In this document: piece by piece, positions 1-10,514 of the stretch | Layout of the letters: each line of letters opens with the position of its first letter | How positions within the stretch are numbered: position 1 is the stretch's first letter | Assembly: GCA_014138645.1 (NCBI GenBank) | Contig: JACJIB010000011.1 | Span: 62,001 to 126,000, forward strand | Origin: Methylorubrum thiocyanatum | Lineage (GTDB): Bacteria > Pseudomonadota > Alphaproteobacteria > Rhizobiales > Beijerinckiaceae | Direction of reading: 5' to 3' | DNA length: 64,000 bases | The notes under the pieces: generated by a model | The model's input: only the letters and a program-made list of their open reading frames with translations | What the model was told of the DNA's origin: nothing | Databases searched by the model: none | Made by a program: the position numbers and the translations under genes

Positions 1-1
1 C

Positions 2-1672
2 TCGGGGCCGCTGCGCAGCCTGTCCGTCGAGGCGGCGCTCGCGCTCAGCGACACCCTCTCCGACATGCGCTCGGTCATCACCGACCTCGCCATGACGGGC
101 CGGGTCGCGCAGGCCGCGGTGACGGCGAAGCTGGAGGCGATGGCGCAGCGGCCGCTGAACGAGATCCTCGCCTACGGCCTGCCGCAGGGAATGGGGACGA
201 ACCACGTGGTGTCGATCGGCAACGACATCCTCGAAGGCGGCGCGGGCGACGACCTCGTGGTCGGCGATACCCTCGTCCTGTTCCAGCCCGGCGTGGCGCG
301 CGGTCTCGCGGTCCAGGATCCCGCCACGGCGTCCGAGGCGGCCAAGGTCGAGGCGGCCGTGTTCGCCCGCTCCGCCGAGCGGTTCTCCGCGATGCAGCAG
401 CATCTCGCGGTGGACTACCCGGTCGATCTGAAGTCGGTCGCCCTCCACTGGATCGTCTCGATCGCCGCCCGCGGCGACAGCTTCCAGGGCGGGAACGACC
501 GGATCGAGGGCGGCGACGGCAACGATCTGCTGATCGGCGATACCGGCTTCATCCAGCTGCCGGCCGCCAATGCGGCGCAGGGCCGGGGCGCCACCGCCGC
601 GACCCTCGCCGAGGATCGTGCCCAGGTCGAAGCCCGTGTCCTCGGCGCCGGTGCCGCCGGCCTCGACGCGGATCTCGACGCCTGGAACCGCTCGGCCTGG
701 GACGCGCTTGCCGGCAGCGTCATCAGCTGGCGCAACCCGCTCTACGGCGGCTTCACCTGGAGGAGCCCGTTCGGCTTCGCCAGCCAGCAGAGCCTGACGG
801 CCGGCTATCGCGGCTGGATCGGGGCTCCCCGGGACGCCCGGTTCGACCTGCAGAGCGTGCTGTTCGACATCCGCTTCATCATGGGCGTGCCGGACCTCGC
901 GCAGCCGGCCTCCGGTGTCTATGCCGGCCCGATCAAGGCCGGTGAGGACATCATCGCGGGCGGTGCGGGCGAGAACCGGATCTTCGGGGCGAAGGCGATC
1001 CTCGTGCCGACGGTCGGGGCCGACGGCCGGATGATCGGACCGAGTTCCTTCACGGTGCTCCTGCCGACCAACCTCGGCATGGTGCAGGGCAGCTTCACCC
1101 CGATGATGTTCCCCAACAGCATCGGTGTGATCAACACGGCCGGCGTCGGGACGCAGTTCCTCAACTTCCACTACGGCGTTGCCGTCGCCGGGAAATGGGG
1201 AGCCTCGTCGCTGGCGGCCTACGGGCAGACCTACGGCGCCTCCGCGGCGGCACAGTACGGGATTCCGCAAGGGAGCCAGACCGGCGCGGATCAGATCAGC
1301 GAAGGCGACAGCGGCCTCAAGGTCCTCGGCTTCTACAAGAAGCGGGCGATCTGGTCGTTCGATGCCGGCCTGACCCTGCCGTCCTTCTCGGCGACGGCCG
1401 CCAACACCCTGACGCCGACCGCGGTCGCCGGTCGCCCGGCCGCCATCGAGGCGATCGTCCACAAGCCGCTGCTGCCCAACGAGGTGATCCGCTCCATCGA
1501 AGGCGGCGACATCGTCCTGCGCGGTCGGGACCGGCCGGCCCCCGCCCCGACGAAATACGCGACGTGGTTCTTCGACGAGGCCAAGGGCAGCCTCGTGGAG
1601 CAGGCCAAGGACGAGGACGACATCCTCTTCCTCGCCAAGCGCTTCGGCGATCCGACGTTGCCTTCGAAGTGA
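2..1672 (+). CDS. RTX/hemolysin-type calcium-binding protein, C-terminal part (truncated by window edge)
   Basis: The reading frame is open from base 2, so this is the 3' part of a larger gene. Two glycine/aspartate-rich RTX-like stretches are seen, GGAGDDLVVGD and GGDGNDLLIGD, near residues 60-70 and 150-160 of the visible part. In the family such nonapeptides bind Ca2+ and mark proteins exported by type I secretion. A third short GGAGENRIFG repeat follows near residue 300. The rest is non-repetitive and I do not recognise a catalytic domain. Large heme-peroxidase/RTX proteins of methylobacteria have similar mixed architecture, but that link is inference. No secretion ABC genes lie in the visible neighbourhood. 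Confidence 0.7.
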   Translation, partial: SGPLRSLSVEAALALSDTLSDMRSVITDLAMTGRVAQAAVTAKLEAMAQRPLNEILAYGLPQGMGTNHVVSIGNDILEGGAGDDLVVGDTLVLFQPGVARGLAVQDPATASEAAKVEAAVFARSAERFSAMQQHLAVDYPVDLKSVALHWIVSIAARGDSFQGGNDRIEGGDGNDLLIGDTGFIQLPAANAAQGRGATAATLAEDRAQVEARVLGAGAAGLDADLDAWNRSAWDALAGSVISWRNPLYGGFTWRSPFGFASQQSLTAGYRGWIGAPRDARFDLQSVLFDIRFIMGVPDLAQPASGVYAGPIKAGEDIIAGGAGENRIFGAKAILVPTVGADGRMIGPSSFTVLLPTNLGMVQGSFTPMMFPNSIGVINTAGVGTQFLNFHYGVAVAGKWGASSLAAYGQTYGASAAAQYGIPQGSQTGADQISEGDSGLKVLGFYKKRAIWSFDAGLTLPSFSATAANTLTPTAVAGRPAAIEAIVHKPLLPNEVIRSIEGGDIVLRGRDRPAPAPTKYATWFFDEAKGSLVEQAKDEDDILFLAKRFGDPTLPSK

Positions 1673-1809
1673 TGCCGGCCGGCGGTCTTCGCACCGCCGA
1701 CGGTTCGACGGCCCGGCTCAAACGCAGCCGCCGCCCCGGTGATCGGGGCGGCGGCTTCGGCGTTCCATGCGTGGACGTGGAAGAGGGGAGGGGCCGCCGC
1801 GGCCGGCCG

Positions 1810-3249
1810 TCACGTCACCTCGAAACTCGTCCACAGCCCGGTATCGAACCGCTCCAGCACGGTCGCGCTCAGGAGCCAGCGGCCGGGATTGTCGGCGACG
1901 AAGGCGATCTGGGCGCTGCGCCCCTCCGGAATCTGCACGGTGTCGAGCCAGTAGGGCTCCCAGCCGTCGTCGAGCTGGTGCAGCAGGCGGAAGACGTGGC
2001 CGTGCAGGTGCAGGCTCTGGATGAAGCCGGTGTCGTTGCGGATCGCCAGCACCACGACCTGCCCCCGCTTCACCGAGAACAGGGGCGCCGTGCCCGCCGT
2101 CCCGCTCGCACCGTTGATCTGCCAGACGCGTGTCGGATCGCCCTGGTAGGGCGTCTCGGCGCCGGGCTTAGTCTTGTCGGGGCGCACGCCGCCGGTCAGC
2201 ACGAGCTCGCGGCGCAGCGCGCTCTGCAGGCGGATCTCGGCGGGCAGGCGCTTGTTCTCGGGGATCGATCCGATCGCCGCGCGGCCCGTCTGCGCCAGAG
2301 GCTCGCCGGATGCGTTCAGGGTCGCCAGCGGAAGGCCCTGACCGATCAGCGCGGTGATCGCGCCGGCCGGTCCGGCCTGCGGGGGAAGGTCGAGGAGCAG
2401 GTCGTAGCGCGTGCCCGGCGCGAAGGGGAGCGTCGCCTTCAGCGGCTCGAAGGTGTCGGTCGGCTGCCCGTCCACCGCCGCGACATAGGCCTTCAGCCCG
2501 TCGAAGCGGATGCGCAGGCTGCGCGCGTTGCAGGCATTGGCGAGCCGCAGGCGCAGGCGGCTGCCGGGCCGCGCCTGCAGGTCGAGGGGGATCGGCTGTC
2601 CGTTGAGCGTCACCACGCTCCCGAGCCGGCCGGCCGCCGCGGCGAAGGCGACCTGCCCGAAGGGCTGGAGCGCACCCGCCTCGTCGAGGCGCCAGTCCTG
2701 CAGCAGCAGCGCGATGTCTCGATCGACGGCGGGCGGCGCGGTCTCCTCGACGATCAGCATGCCGGCGAGGCCGCGGCCCGACGGCTCGCTCGACCCGCCG
2801 ACCACGAGGGGACGGATCAGGAAGCTGCCGGCATCGGGCGGCGTGAACTCGTAGGTGAAGCCTTCGCCCGGCCCGATCGGCGCCTGGGTGACCCCACCGA
2901 CGCCGTCCATGGCGTTGCGGTTGCGCACCCCGTGCCAGTGCAGCGAGAGCGGCTTGTCGGTCCCGTTCTCGACCCGCAGGCGCACAGGCTCGCCGAGCTT
3001 GATCCGCAGGATCGGCGCCGCCTCCTCGCCGAGCCGCCAGACCGCCGTCTCGGGGGCGGGCTCGGGCTTCAGCCGGAGCTTGGCCGGCGCGGCTTTGAGC
3101 GGTGTCGGCTCCGGCGCCGCGGCCTTCGCGGCGGGGGCCTGCGCCGCGGCGGCGCGCGGCAACAGGGCGAGCGCGGCGCTGGCGGCGAGCAGGTCGCGCC
3201 GCGAGAAGGATCCCGGCTCGGGCTGGGCCGTCGGGTCGGGCTTTCGCAT
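1810..3249 (-). CDS. Tat-exported multicopper-oxidase fold protein with degenerate copper sites
   Basis: About 479 aa. A twin-arginine signal (SRRDLL, residues 16-21, then a hydrophobic run ending in AAAAQA) predicts Tat export. The cupredoxin domains resemble laccase, CueO and FtsP proteins. HWHG (104-107) and HLHGH (414-418) are intact. The second copper motif, normally W-Y-H-S-H, reads FLIRPL (143-148). The first His of the HPxHLHGH motif is Gln411. The C-terminal HCHxxxH....M block reads SATVLER....L (461-472). Every type-1 copper ligand and half of the trinuclear ligands are therefore absent. FtsP/SufI of E. coli is a known copper-free relative, so a structural or divisome-type role is as likely as oxidase activity. 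ATG 3249 is preferred over an upstream in-frame ATG at 3312 because it places the Tat motif correctly. Confidence 0.85.
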   Translation of the reverse strand: MRKPDPTAQPEPGSFSRRDLLAASAALALLPRAAAAQAPAAKAAAPEPTPLKAAPAKLRLKPEPAPETAVWRLGEEAAPILRIKLGEPVRLRVENGTDKPLSLHWHGVRNRNAMDGVGGVTQAPIGPGEGFTYEFTPPDAGSFLIRPLVVGGSSEPSGRGLAGMLIVEETAPPAVDRDIALLLQDWRLDEAGALQPFGQVAFAAAAGRLGSVVTLNGQPIPLDLQARPGSRLRLRLANACNARSLRIRFDGLKAYVAAVDGQPTDTFEPLKATLPFAPGTRYDLLLDLPPQAGPAGAITALIGQGLPLATLNASGEPLAQTGRAAIGSIPENKRLPAEIRLQSALRRELVLTGGVRPDKTKPGAETPYQGDPTRVWQINGASGTAGTAPLFSVKRGQVVVLAIRNDTGFIQSLHLHGHVFRLLHQLDDGWEPYWLDTVQIPEGRSAQIAFVADNPGRWLLSATVLERFDTGLWTSFEVT

Positions 3250-3336
3250 GGCGGCTTGCGTCGTCCTACTGATGGGGCCCGCGTTGTAGACAGGCCGCGC
3301 CCGCCCCGCCACCGCGCAGAACCCTCCGTAAGTTTT

Positions 3337-3367
3337 TTGCTGCGGCTTTGGGCGCGCGTGCTATAGA
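3337..3367 (+). promoter_or_regulatory. Candidate sigma-70-type promoter for tRNA-Leu
   Basis: TTGCTG (3337-3342) and TATAGA (3362-3367) are separated by 19 bases, and the -10 ends 47 bases before the tRNA. The spacer is slightly long. Judged by eye only. Confidence 0.4.
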
Positions 3368-3414
3368 CGCGCGCTTCGACGGCTCGGAATCCCGAGCCCG
3401 TGTCGATGGCGCTC

Positions 3415-3499
3415 GCGGGCGTGGCGGAACTGGTAGACGCGCTGGATTTAGGTTCCAGTGTCGCAAGACGTGGGGGTTCGAGCCCCTCCGCCCGCACCA
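3415..3499 (+). tRNA. tRNA-Leu (anticodon UAG)
   Basis: An 85-nt cloverleaf with a long variable arm, as in class II tRNAs. The acceptor stem GCGGGCG pairs with CGCCCGC, the D arm contains GGTAGACGC, and the anticodon loop TTTAGGT gives UAG. The T arm is GGGGGTTCGAGCCCC and CCA is encoded. It sits upstream of tig. Confidence 0.95.
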
Positions 3500-3610
3500 A
3501 GTCCGTATCGGGGTCGGCGCCGGGACCGAATCGGTTCCCGCCAGGGCCTCTCCCATGGCGCATCGGCACGCGAAGACGAGATGCGGTTTTAGAAAAGCGG
3601 ACGAACGACG

Positions 3611-5035
3611 ATGCAGGTGACCGAGACGACCTCCGAGGGGCTGAAGCGCGAGTTTCAGGTGCTCCTCCCCGCCAACGAGCTTGAGGATCGCCTCAACACC
3701 GAGCTCTCGAACATCAAGGGCAAGGTCCAGATCAAGGGCTTCCGCCCCGGCAAGGTGCCGGTGGCGCATCTGCGCAAGGTCTATGGCAAGTCGGTGATGG
3801 CCGACGTGCTGCAGAACGCCGTCAACGAGGCCAACCAGCAGATCGTCTCCGACAAGGGCCTGCGCCTCGCGCTGGAGCCGCAGATCGAGTTCCCGAAGGA
3901 CGAGGAACAGACGATCATCGAGCGCGCCCTCGACGCCAAGGGCGACCTCGCCTTCAAGGTGAAGCTCGAGGTGCTGCCGAGCTTCGAGCTCGCCGACCTC
4001 TCCGACGTCTCGATCAAGAAACTCGTGCTCAAGCCCTCCGACGAGGAGGTCAACGAGACCCTCGAGCGCATGGCCAAGGACAGCCGCTCCTTCGAGCCCC
4101 GCGAGGAGGGCGCCGAGGCGCAGTCCGGCGACCGCGTCACCATCGACTTCGTCGGCCGCATCGACGGCACCGAATTCGACGGCGGCAAGGGCGAGGATGT
4201 GGATCTGGAGCTCGGCTCCAACACCTTCATCCCCGGCTTCGAGGACCAGCTCGTCGGCGTGAAGGTCGGCGACGCGCGCCTTGTGAAGGTGGCGTTCCCG
4301 GCCGATTACCAGGCCGAGCAGCTCGCCGGTAAGGACGCCGAGTTCGACGTCACCGTGAAGGCGGTGGCCGCCCCCGGCGAGACCAAGATCGACGACGAGC
4401 TCGCCAAGCGCTTCGGCATGGACGACCTGGAGAAGCTCAAGGAGGCCGTCTCCAAGGCCGTCGGCGCCGATTACGAGGCGCAGTCCCGGCGCAAGCTCAA
4501 GAAGGAGCTGCTCGACGCGCTCGACGGCAAGTACGCCTTCGACCTGCCCCCGAGCCTCGTCCACCAGGAGTTCGCCGCCGTGTGGGCGCAGGTCGAGCAG
4601 GACCTGAAGAACCGCGGCAAGACCTTCGAGGACGAGGGCACCACCGAGGAGGCCTCGCAGGCGGAGTACCGCAAGATCGCCGAGCGGCGCGTCCGCCTCG
4701 GCCTGGTGCTTGCGCAAGTCGGCGAGACGGCCGATATCAAGGTCTCGGATGACGAGGTCAACCAGGCCCTGTTCGCTCGGATCCGGCAGTTCCCGGGTCA
4801 GGAGAAGCAGGTCTACGACTTCTACCGCAACAATCCGCAGGCGCTCGCCGAGCTTCGCGCGCCGCTGTTCGAGGAGAAGGTCGTCGACCATGTCCTCGGT
4901 CAGGTCCAGGTCGTCGAGGAACCCGTCTCCAAGGAGGCGCTCTTCGCCGAAGACGACGAAGCCGACGCGGCTTCGACGGACGGGAAGCCGAGCGAGTCCA
5001 GCAACGAGGCGGCGGCCGACAAGGCTGCCGGCTGA
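3611..5035 (+). CDS. tig: Trigger factor, ribosome-associated chaperone and prolyl isomerase
   Basis: 474 aa, slightly longer than the E. coli protein. It binds nascent chains at the ribosome exit tunnel. The N-terminal ribosome-binding domain carries the signature GFRPGKVP (about residues 43-50). A central FKBP-type PPIase domain covers roughly residues 155-245 (GDRVTIDFVG...FDGG...IPGFEDQLVG). An alpha-helical substrate-cradle domain follows. The C-terminal 45 residues are acidic and Ala/Glu/Ser-rich, as is usual in alphaproteobacteria. It is followed by clpP, clpX and lon in the common co-oriented quality-control block. The ATG at 3611 fits the family start, although the Shine-Dalgarno is weak. 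Confidence 0.97.
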   Translation: MQVTETTSEGLKREFQVLLPANELEDRLNTELSNIKGKVQIKGFRPGKVPVAHLRKVYGKSVMADVLQNAVNEANQQIVSDKGLRLALEPQIEFPKDEEQTIIERALDAKGDLAFKVKLEVLPSFELADLSDVSIKKLVLKPSDEEVNETLERMAKDSRSFEPREEGAEAQSGDRVTIDFVGRIDGTEFDGGKGEDVDLELGSNTFIPGFEDQLVGVKVGDARLVKVAFPADYQAEQLAGKDAEFDVTVKAVAAPGETKIDDELAKRFGMDDLEKLKEAVSKAVGADYEAQSRRKLKKELLDALDGKYAFDLPPSLVHQEFAAVWAQVEQDLKNRGKTFEDEGTTEEASQAEYRKIAERRVRLGLVLAQVGETADIKVSDDEVNQALFARIRQFPGQEKQVYDFYRNNPQALAELRAPLFEEKVVDHVLGQVQVVEEPVSKEALFAEDDEADAASTDGKPSESSNEAAADKAAG

Positions 5036-5118
5036 TCGTCGACCCTCCGGCTCCGCGGCGGGCGGCGGTCTCGAGAGAGATCAGGCGGCGTTAACGCGCG
5101 CCATGTTCGCTGTAACCA

Positions 5119-5150
5119 ACCGGCCCCGGGCGATTCGCTCCGGGGCCGGT
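5119..5150 (+). terminator. Strong GC hairpin between tig and clpP (terminator or processing site)
   Basis: A perfect 11-bp inverted repeat, ACCGGCCCCGG / CCGGGGCCGGT, with a 10-base spacer lies 20 bases before the clpP start. No T-run follows, so intrinsic termination is doubtful. An mRNA stability or attenuation role is possible. Confidence 0.45.
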
Positions 5151-5170
5151 CTCCGGAGCCGAGGGCTGAT

Positions 5171-5797
5171 ATGAGAGATCCGGTCGACTACTTCCACAAC
5201 TCGCTCGTGCCCATGGTGGTCGAGCAGTCGAGCCGCGGCGAGCGCGCCTTCGACATCTACTCCCGGCTCCTGCGCGAGCGGATCATCTTTCTCACCGGCC
5301 CCGTCGAGGACCAGGGCGCGTCGCTGATCGTCGCCCAGCTCCTGTTCCTCGAGGCGGAGAACCCGAAGAAGGAAATCTCCTTCTACATCAACTCGCCCGG
5401 CGGCGTGGTGACCTCGGGCCTGTCGATCTACGACACGATGCAGTTCATCCGCTGCCCCGTGACGACGCTCTGCGTCGGCCAGGCCGCCTCGATGGGCTCG
5501 CTCCTGCTGGCCGCCGGCGAGGCCGGGCACCGCTTCGCCCTGCCGAACGCCCGGATCATGGTCCACCAACCCTCCGGCGGCTTCCAGGGCCAGGCGACCG
5601 ACATCCTGATCCATGCCCGCGAGATCGAGGCGCTGAAGAAGCGCCTGAACGAGATCTACGTGAAGCACACGGGCCGCGACTACGAGACGATCCATCAGGC
5701 GCTCGAGCGCGACAACTTCATGACCGCCGACGCGGCCAAGGAGTTCGGCCTGATCGACGACATCCTGCACAAGCGCCCCGAGCCGGCCGCCGCCTGA
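5171..5797 (+). CDS. clpP: ATP-dependent Clp protease proteolytic subunit
   Basis: 208 aa, normal length. This serine protease forms the 14-mer barrel that degrades substrates unfolded by ClpX or ClpA. The catalytic triad is readable: Ser107 in AASMGS, His132 in MVHQP and Asp181 in RDNFM. The NSPGG loop (residues 74-78) is intact. It starts 135 bases after tig and is followed by clpX after 245 bases. The N-terminus (MRDPVDYFHN) is typical of alphaproteobacterial ClpP and is probably trimmed autocatalytically. Confidence 0.98.
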   Translation: MRDPVDYFHNSLVPMVVEQSSRGERAFDIYSRLLRERIIFLTGPVEDQGASLIVAQLLFLEAENPKKEISFYINSPGGVVTSGLSIYDTMQFIRCPVTTLCVGQAASMGSLLLAAGEAGHRFALPNARIMVHQPSGGFQGQATDILIHAREIEALKKRLNEIYVKHTGRDYETIHQALERDNFMTADAAKEFGLIDDILHKRPEPAAA

Positions 5798-6042
5798 CGG
5801 GGAACCTGAGGCGCCCGAGGCACGCTATCCCGACCATGTCGGGTCATGCGTCTTTTGGGCGCCCGTCCCGATGCGCTGCCCGGTTGATCCCGAGCCGGCT
5901 GCATGATTGCATCGGGCTTCGAGCGCCTCAATCCCGACGCATCCGCCCGGTGTGACTGTTTCTTTAGGCGGATGCGCTTACATCGTATGATCGAAGCGCG
6001 TGCCCTCCTGGCTGGGGCCGCGCCCGCGAACCGGAGACCGAC

Positions 6043-7314
<1,272 letters not shown>

Positions 7315-7327
7315 TCGGCAGACCTTG

Positions 7328-7357
7328 AGGGCCGCCCGGTAATGAGCCGGCGGCCCT
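7328..7357 (+). terminator. Rho-independent-type terminator after clpX
   Basis: GGGCCGCC and GGCGGCCC arms flank a short loop and are followed by TTTCTCGTT. It lies 14 bases after the clpX stop. Confidence 0.7.
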
Positions 7358-7580
7358 TTCTCGTTCCGGGGGAGGAACGCGCTTGAAAGCGCCCCCCGCA
7401 ACGACCACTTCAGGCTCAACGCTAGGCCCTACGCTTCACTCCCCCGAAAGGTCGGGCCTGCGCCACCAGCCGCAAACTGATTATCCGCTTCCGACCCTTC
7501 GCGGCCCGGTCGGCACCTGGCAGGATGCTTGCTCTCGTTGAGGAGCGAATGCCCGGCGTCAACACATAAGGGAAGAACCC

Positions 7581-10004
7581 ATGACCCAGTCGAAATCGCG
7601 CCAGCCGGTCGTTCCCGGTTCGACGGGCTCCTACGCCGTCCTGCCGCTGCGCGACATCGTCGTGTTTCCGCATATGATCGTGCCCCTGTTCGTGGGTCGC
7701 GAGAAGTCGATCCGCGCGCTTGAGGAGGCGGTGCGTTCGGACCGGCACATCCTGCTCGCGACCCAGATCAATGCCAGCGACGACGATCCGGCCACCGATG
7801 CGATCTACACGATCGGTACGCTCGCTTCCGTGCTCCAGCTCCTGAAGCTGCCCGACGGCACCGTGAAGGTGCTGGTCGAGGGTGCCGGCCGCGCGCAGAT
7901 CGAGTCTTTCGTCCGCTCGGACGAGTATTACGAGGCGCGTGCCCTCACGCTCGACGACGATCTCGGCGACCGCGTCGAGGCCGAGGCGCTCGCCCGCTCG
8001 GTGATCTCCGAGTTCGAGAACTACGTGAAGCTCAACAAGAAGATCTCGCCCGAGGTCGTCTCCGCCGTCACGCAGATCGACGAGCCCTCCAAGCTCGCCG
8101 ACACCGTCGGCTCGCACCTCGCGGTCAAGATCGCCGACAAGCAGGCGATCCTCGAGATCCCCACGGTGGCGCAGCGCCTGGAGCGCGTGCTGTCGCTGAT
8201 GGAGAGCGAGATCTCCGTGCTGCAGGTGGAGAAGCGCATCCGGACCCGCGTCAAGCGGCAGATGGAGAAGACCCAGCGCGAGTACTACCTCAACGAGCAG
8301 ATGAAGGCGATCCAGAAGGAGCTGGGCGACTCCGAGGACGGCCGCGACGAGCTGGCCGAGCTGGAAGAGAAGATCGAGAAGACCAAGCTGACGAAGGAGG
8401 CCCGCGAGAAGGCCACCGCCGAGCTGAAGAAGCTGCGTCAGATGTCGCCGATGTCGGCCGAGGCCACGGTCGTGCGCAACTACCTCGACTGGATGCTCGG
8501 CATCCCGTGGGGCAAGCGCTCCAAAATCAAGAAGGACCTGCTCGGTGCCCAGCAGATCCTCGACTCGGATCACTTCGGCCTCGACAAGGTCAAGGACCGG
8601 ATCGTCGAGTACCTCGCCGTGCAGCAGCGGGCGAACAAGCTCACCGGCCCGATCCTCTGCCTCGTCGGTCCTCCCGGCGTCGGCAAGACCTCGCTCGGCA
8701 AGTCGATCGCCAAGGCCACGGGCCGCGAATTCGTCCGGATGTCGCTCGGCGGCGTGCGTGACGAGGCCGAGATCCGCGGTCACCGCCGGACCTATATCGG
8801 CTCGATGCCCGGCAAGATCGTCCAGTCGATGCGCAAGGCCAAGACCTCGAACCCGCTCATCCTGCTCGACGAGATCGACAAAATGGGCATGGACTTCCGC
8901 GGTGATCCGTCGGCGGCCCTCCTCGAGGTTCTGGATCCGGAGCAGAACGCGACCTTCAACGACCATTACCTCGAGGTCGATTACGACCTGTCGAACGTGA
9001 TGTTCGTGACGACCGCGAATACGCTCAATATCCCCGGCCCGCTCATGGACCGCATGGAGGTGATCCGTATCGCCGGTTACACCGAAGAGGAGAAGCTGGA
9101 GATCGCGCGTCGCCACCTGATCCCCGAAGCGGTCAAGAAGCACGGGCTCAGCGCCGACGAGTGGTCTATCACCGACGACGGCCTGATGATGCTCATCCGC
9201 CGCTACACGCGGGAGGCGGGCGTCCGTAACCTGGAGCGCGAGATCTCCAACCTGATCCGCAAGGCGGTGAAGGAGATCCTGATCACCAAGGTGAAGCAGG
9301 TCGAGGCCAACCCCGAGACGCTGCCGGAATTCCTCGGACCGCCGAAGTTCCGCTACGGCGAGATCGACGCGGACGATCAGGTCGGCGTCGTCACGGGTCT
9401 GGCCTGGACCGAGGTCGGCGGCGAGTTGCTGACGATCGAGGGCGTCATGATGCCCGGTAAGGGCAAGATGACGGTCACGGGCAACCTGCGCGACGTGATG
9501 AAGGAGTCGATCTCGGCGGCGGCCAGCTACGTCCGCTCGCGGGCCATCGACTTCGGCATCGAGCCGCCGCTGTTCGAGCGTCGGGACATCCACGTCCACG
9601 TTCCGGAGGGGGCGACCCCGAAGGATGGTCCGTCGGCCGGCATCGCCATGGCCACCGCCATCATCTCGACGCTGACCGGCATCCCGGTGCGCCGCGATGT
9701 GGCCATGACCGGCGAGGTGACCCTGCGCGGTCGCGTCCTGCCGATCGGCGGCCTGAAGGAGAAGCTGCTCGCCGCACTCCGCGGCGGCATCAAGACGGTG
9801 CTGATCCCGGAGGAGAACGCCAAGGACATCGCCGAGGTGCCCGACAGCGTGAAGAACGGTCTCGAGATCGTGCCCGTCTCCCGGATGGATCAGGTGCTTC
9901 AGCACGCCCTCGTGCGTCAGCCCGAGCCCATCGAGTGGGACGAGCCGCTGCCCGCCAAGACGCCGAAGCGCGACGAGGACGGCGCTGCGGTCATCGCCCA
10001 CTAA
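7581..10004 (+). CDS. lon: Endopeptidase La (Lon protease)
   Basis: 807 aa, the usual Lon length. This cytosolic ATP-dependent protease removes misfolded and regulatory proteins. The N-terminal LON substrate-binding domain occupies about residues 13-205 and is followed by a coiled coil. The AAA+ module has Walker A GPPGVGKT near residue 360 and Walker B ILLDEIDK. The protease domain carries the catalytic Ser in KDGPSAGIAMA and the partner Lys in GGLKEKLLAA, forming the Ser-Lys dyad. The start follows GGGAAGAA at an appropriate spacing. The gene ends just before a strong terminator, closing the tig-clpP-clpX-lon block. Confidence 0.98.
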   Translation: MTQSKSRQPVVPGSTGSYAVLPLRDIVVFPHMIVPLFVGREKSIRALEEAVRSDRHILLATQINASDDDPATDAIYTIGTLASVLQLLKLPDGTVKVLVEGAGRAQIESFVRSDEYYEARALTLDDDLGDRVEAEALARSVISEFENYVKLNKKISPEVVSAVTQIDEPSKLADTVGSHLAVKIADKQAILEIPTVAQRLERVLSLMESEISVLQVEKRIRTRVKRQMEKTQREYYLNEQMKAIQKELGDSEDGRDELAELEEKIEKTKLTKEAREKATAELKKLRQMSPMSAEATVVRNYLDWMLGIPWGKRSKIKKDLLGAQQILDSDHFGLDKVKDRIVEYLAVQQRANKLTGPILCLVGPPGVGKTSLGKSIAKATGREFVRMSLGGVRDEAEIRGHRRTYIGSMPGKIVQSMRKAKTSNPLILLDEIDKMGMDFRGDPSAALLEVLDPEQNATFNDHYLEVDYDLSNVMFVTTANTLNIPGPLMDRMEVIRIAGYTEEEKLEIARRHLIPEAVKKHGLSADEWSITDDGLMMLIRRYTREAGVRNLEREISNLIRKAVKEILITKVKQVEANPETLPEFLGPPKFRYGEIDADDQVGVVTGLAWTEVGGELLTIEGVMMPGKGKMTVTGNLRDVMKESISAAASYVRSRAIDFGIEPPLFERRDIHVHVPEGATPKDGPSAGIAMATAIISTLTGIPVRRDVAMTGEVTLRGRVLPIGGLKEKLLAALRGGIKTVLIPEENAKDIAEVPDSVKNGLEIVPVSRMDQVLQHALVRQPEPIEWDEPLPAKTPKRDEDGAAVIAH

Positions 10005-10027
10005 ACCTGCGGTTCACCGCATGACGA

Positions 10028-10059
10028 AGCCCCCGGAGCCTCGCTCCGGGGGCTTTTTT
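10028..10059 (+). terminator. Intrinsic terminator of lon
   Basis: GCCCCCGGAG and CTCCGGGGGC form a 10-bp stem with a short loop followed by TTTTTT. It begins 24 bases after the lon stop. Confidence 0.95.
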
Positions 10060-10138
10060 CGTGTCCGAGGGGAGGGGAGAGCGGGGCGCGACCTTGCGCA
10101 GCCGCGCTGGCTTCCGTAACGCTGCGCGGCGCTGGATC

Positions 10139-10214
10139 GGGCGGTTAGCTCAGTTGGTAGAGCGTCTCCTTTACACGGAGAGGGTCGGGGGTTCGAGTCC
10201 CTCACCGCCCACCA
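10139..10214 (+). tRNA. tRNA-Val (anticodon UAC)
   Basis: 76 nt including the encoded CCA. The acceptor GGGCGGT pairs with ACCGCCC. The D arm is GCTCAGTTGGTAGAGC. The anticodon stem TCTCC/GGAGA encloses TTTACAC, giving UAC. The T arm is GGGGGTTCGAGTCCCTC. Confidence 0.97.
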
Positions 10215-10514
10215 ATCGGATCAAGCCCTGCGCGCGTCGCTTCCGTCGCGCTGCACCCTGAAGCCGGGCTCGGTGCCGGAGCCTTGCTTGTCTTGTGCTG
10301 ACTTGTGACGGCAGGTGGAACGCGCCCTCGAGACCGTGCGCGCGGTGCAACGCGCCGGGATAGGTCAGCCTCCGGTGGCCGGTGGGTTTGCCATCCGGCA
10401 CTCGGCATCGGCTTCGATGCCGAACTGTGCCCCTCCTTCTTCCATCGCCTTCGCGGAGAACTGAAACGGAAGCGCCCGGTCGCGTTCTCCGTTCAGGCCT
10501 GTGGGGAGGACGAC

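Noticed and set aside
1810..3249. Annotation as an active laccase or copper oxidase
   Set aside because: Type-1 and several trinuclear copper ligands are absent, so the activity cannot be assumed.
1195..3366. A 723-codon plus-strand frame opposite the multicopper-oxidase gene
   Set aside because: Arg/Gly/Ala-rich low-complexity translation without homology, antisense to a protein with recognised cupredoxin motifs.
7422..10001. An 859-codon open frame antisense to lon
   Set aside because: High GC and strong third-position bias leave the complementary frame free of stops. Its translation has no domain and the sense frame is clearly Lon.
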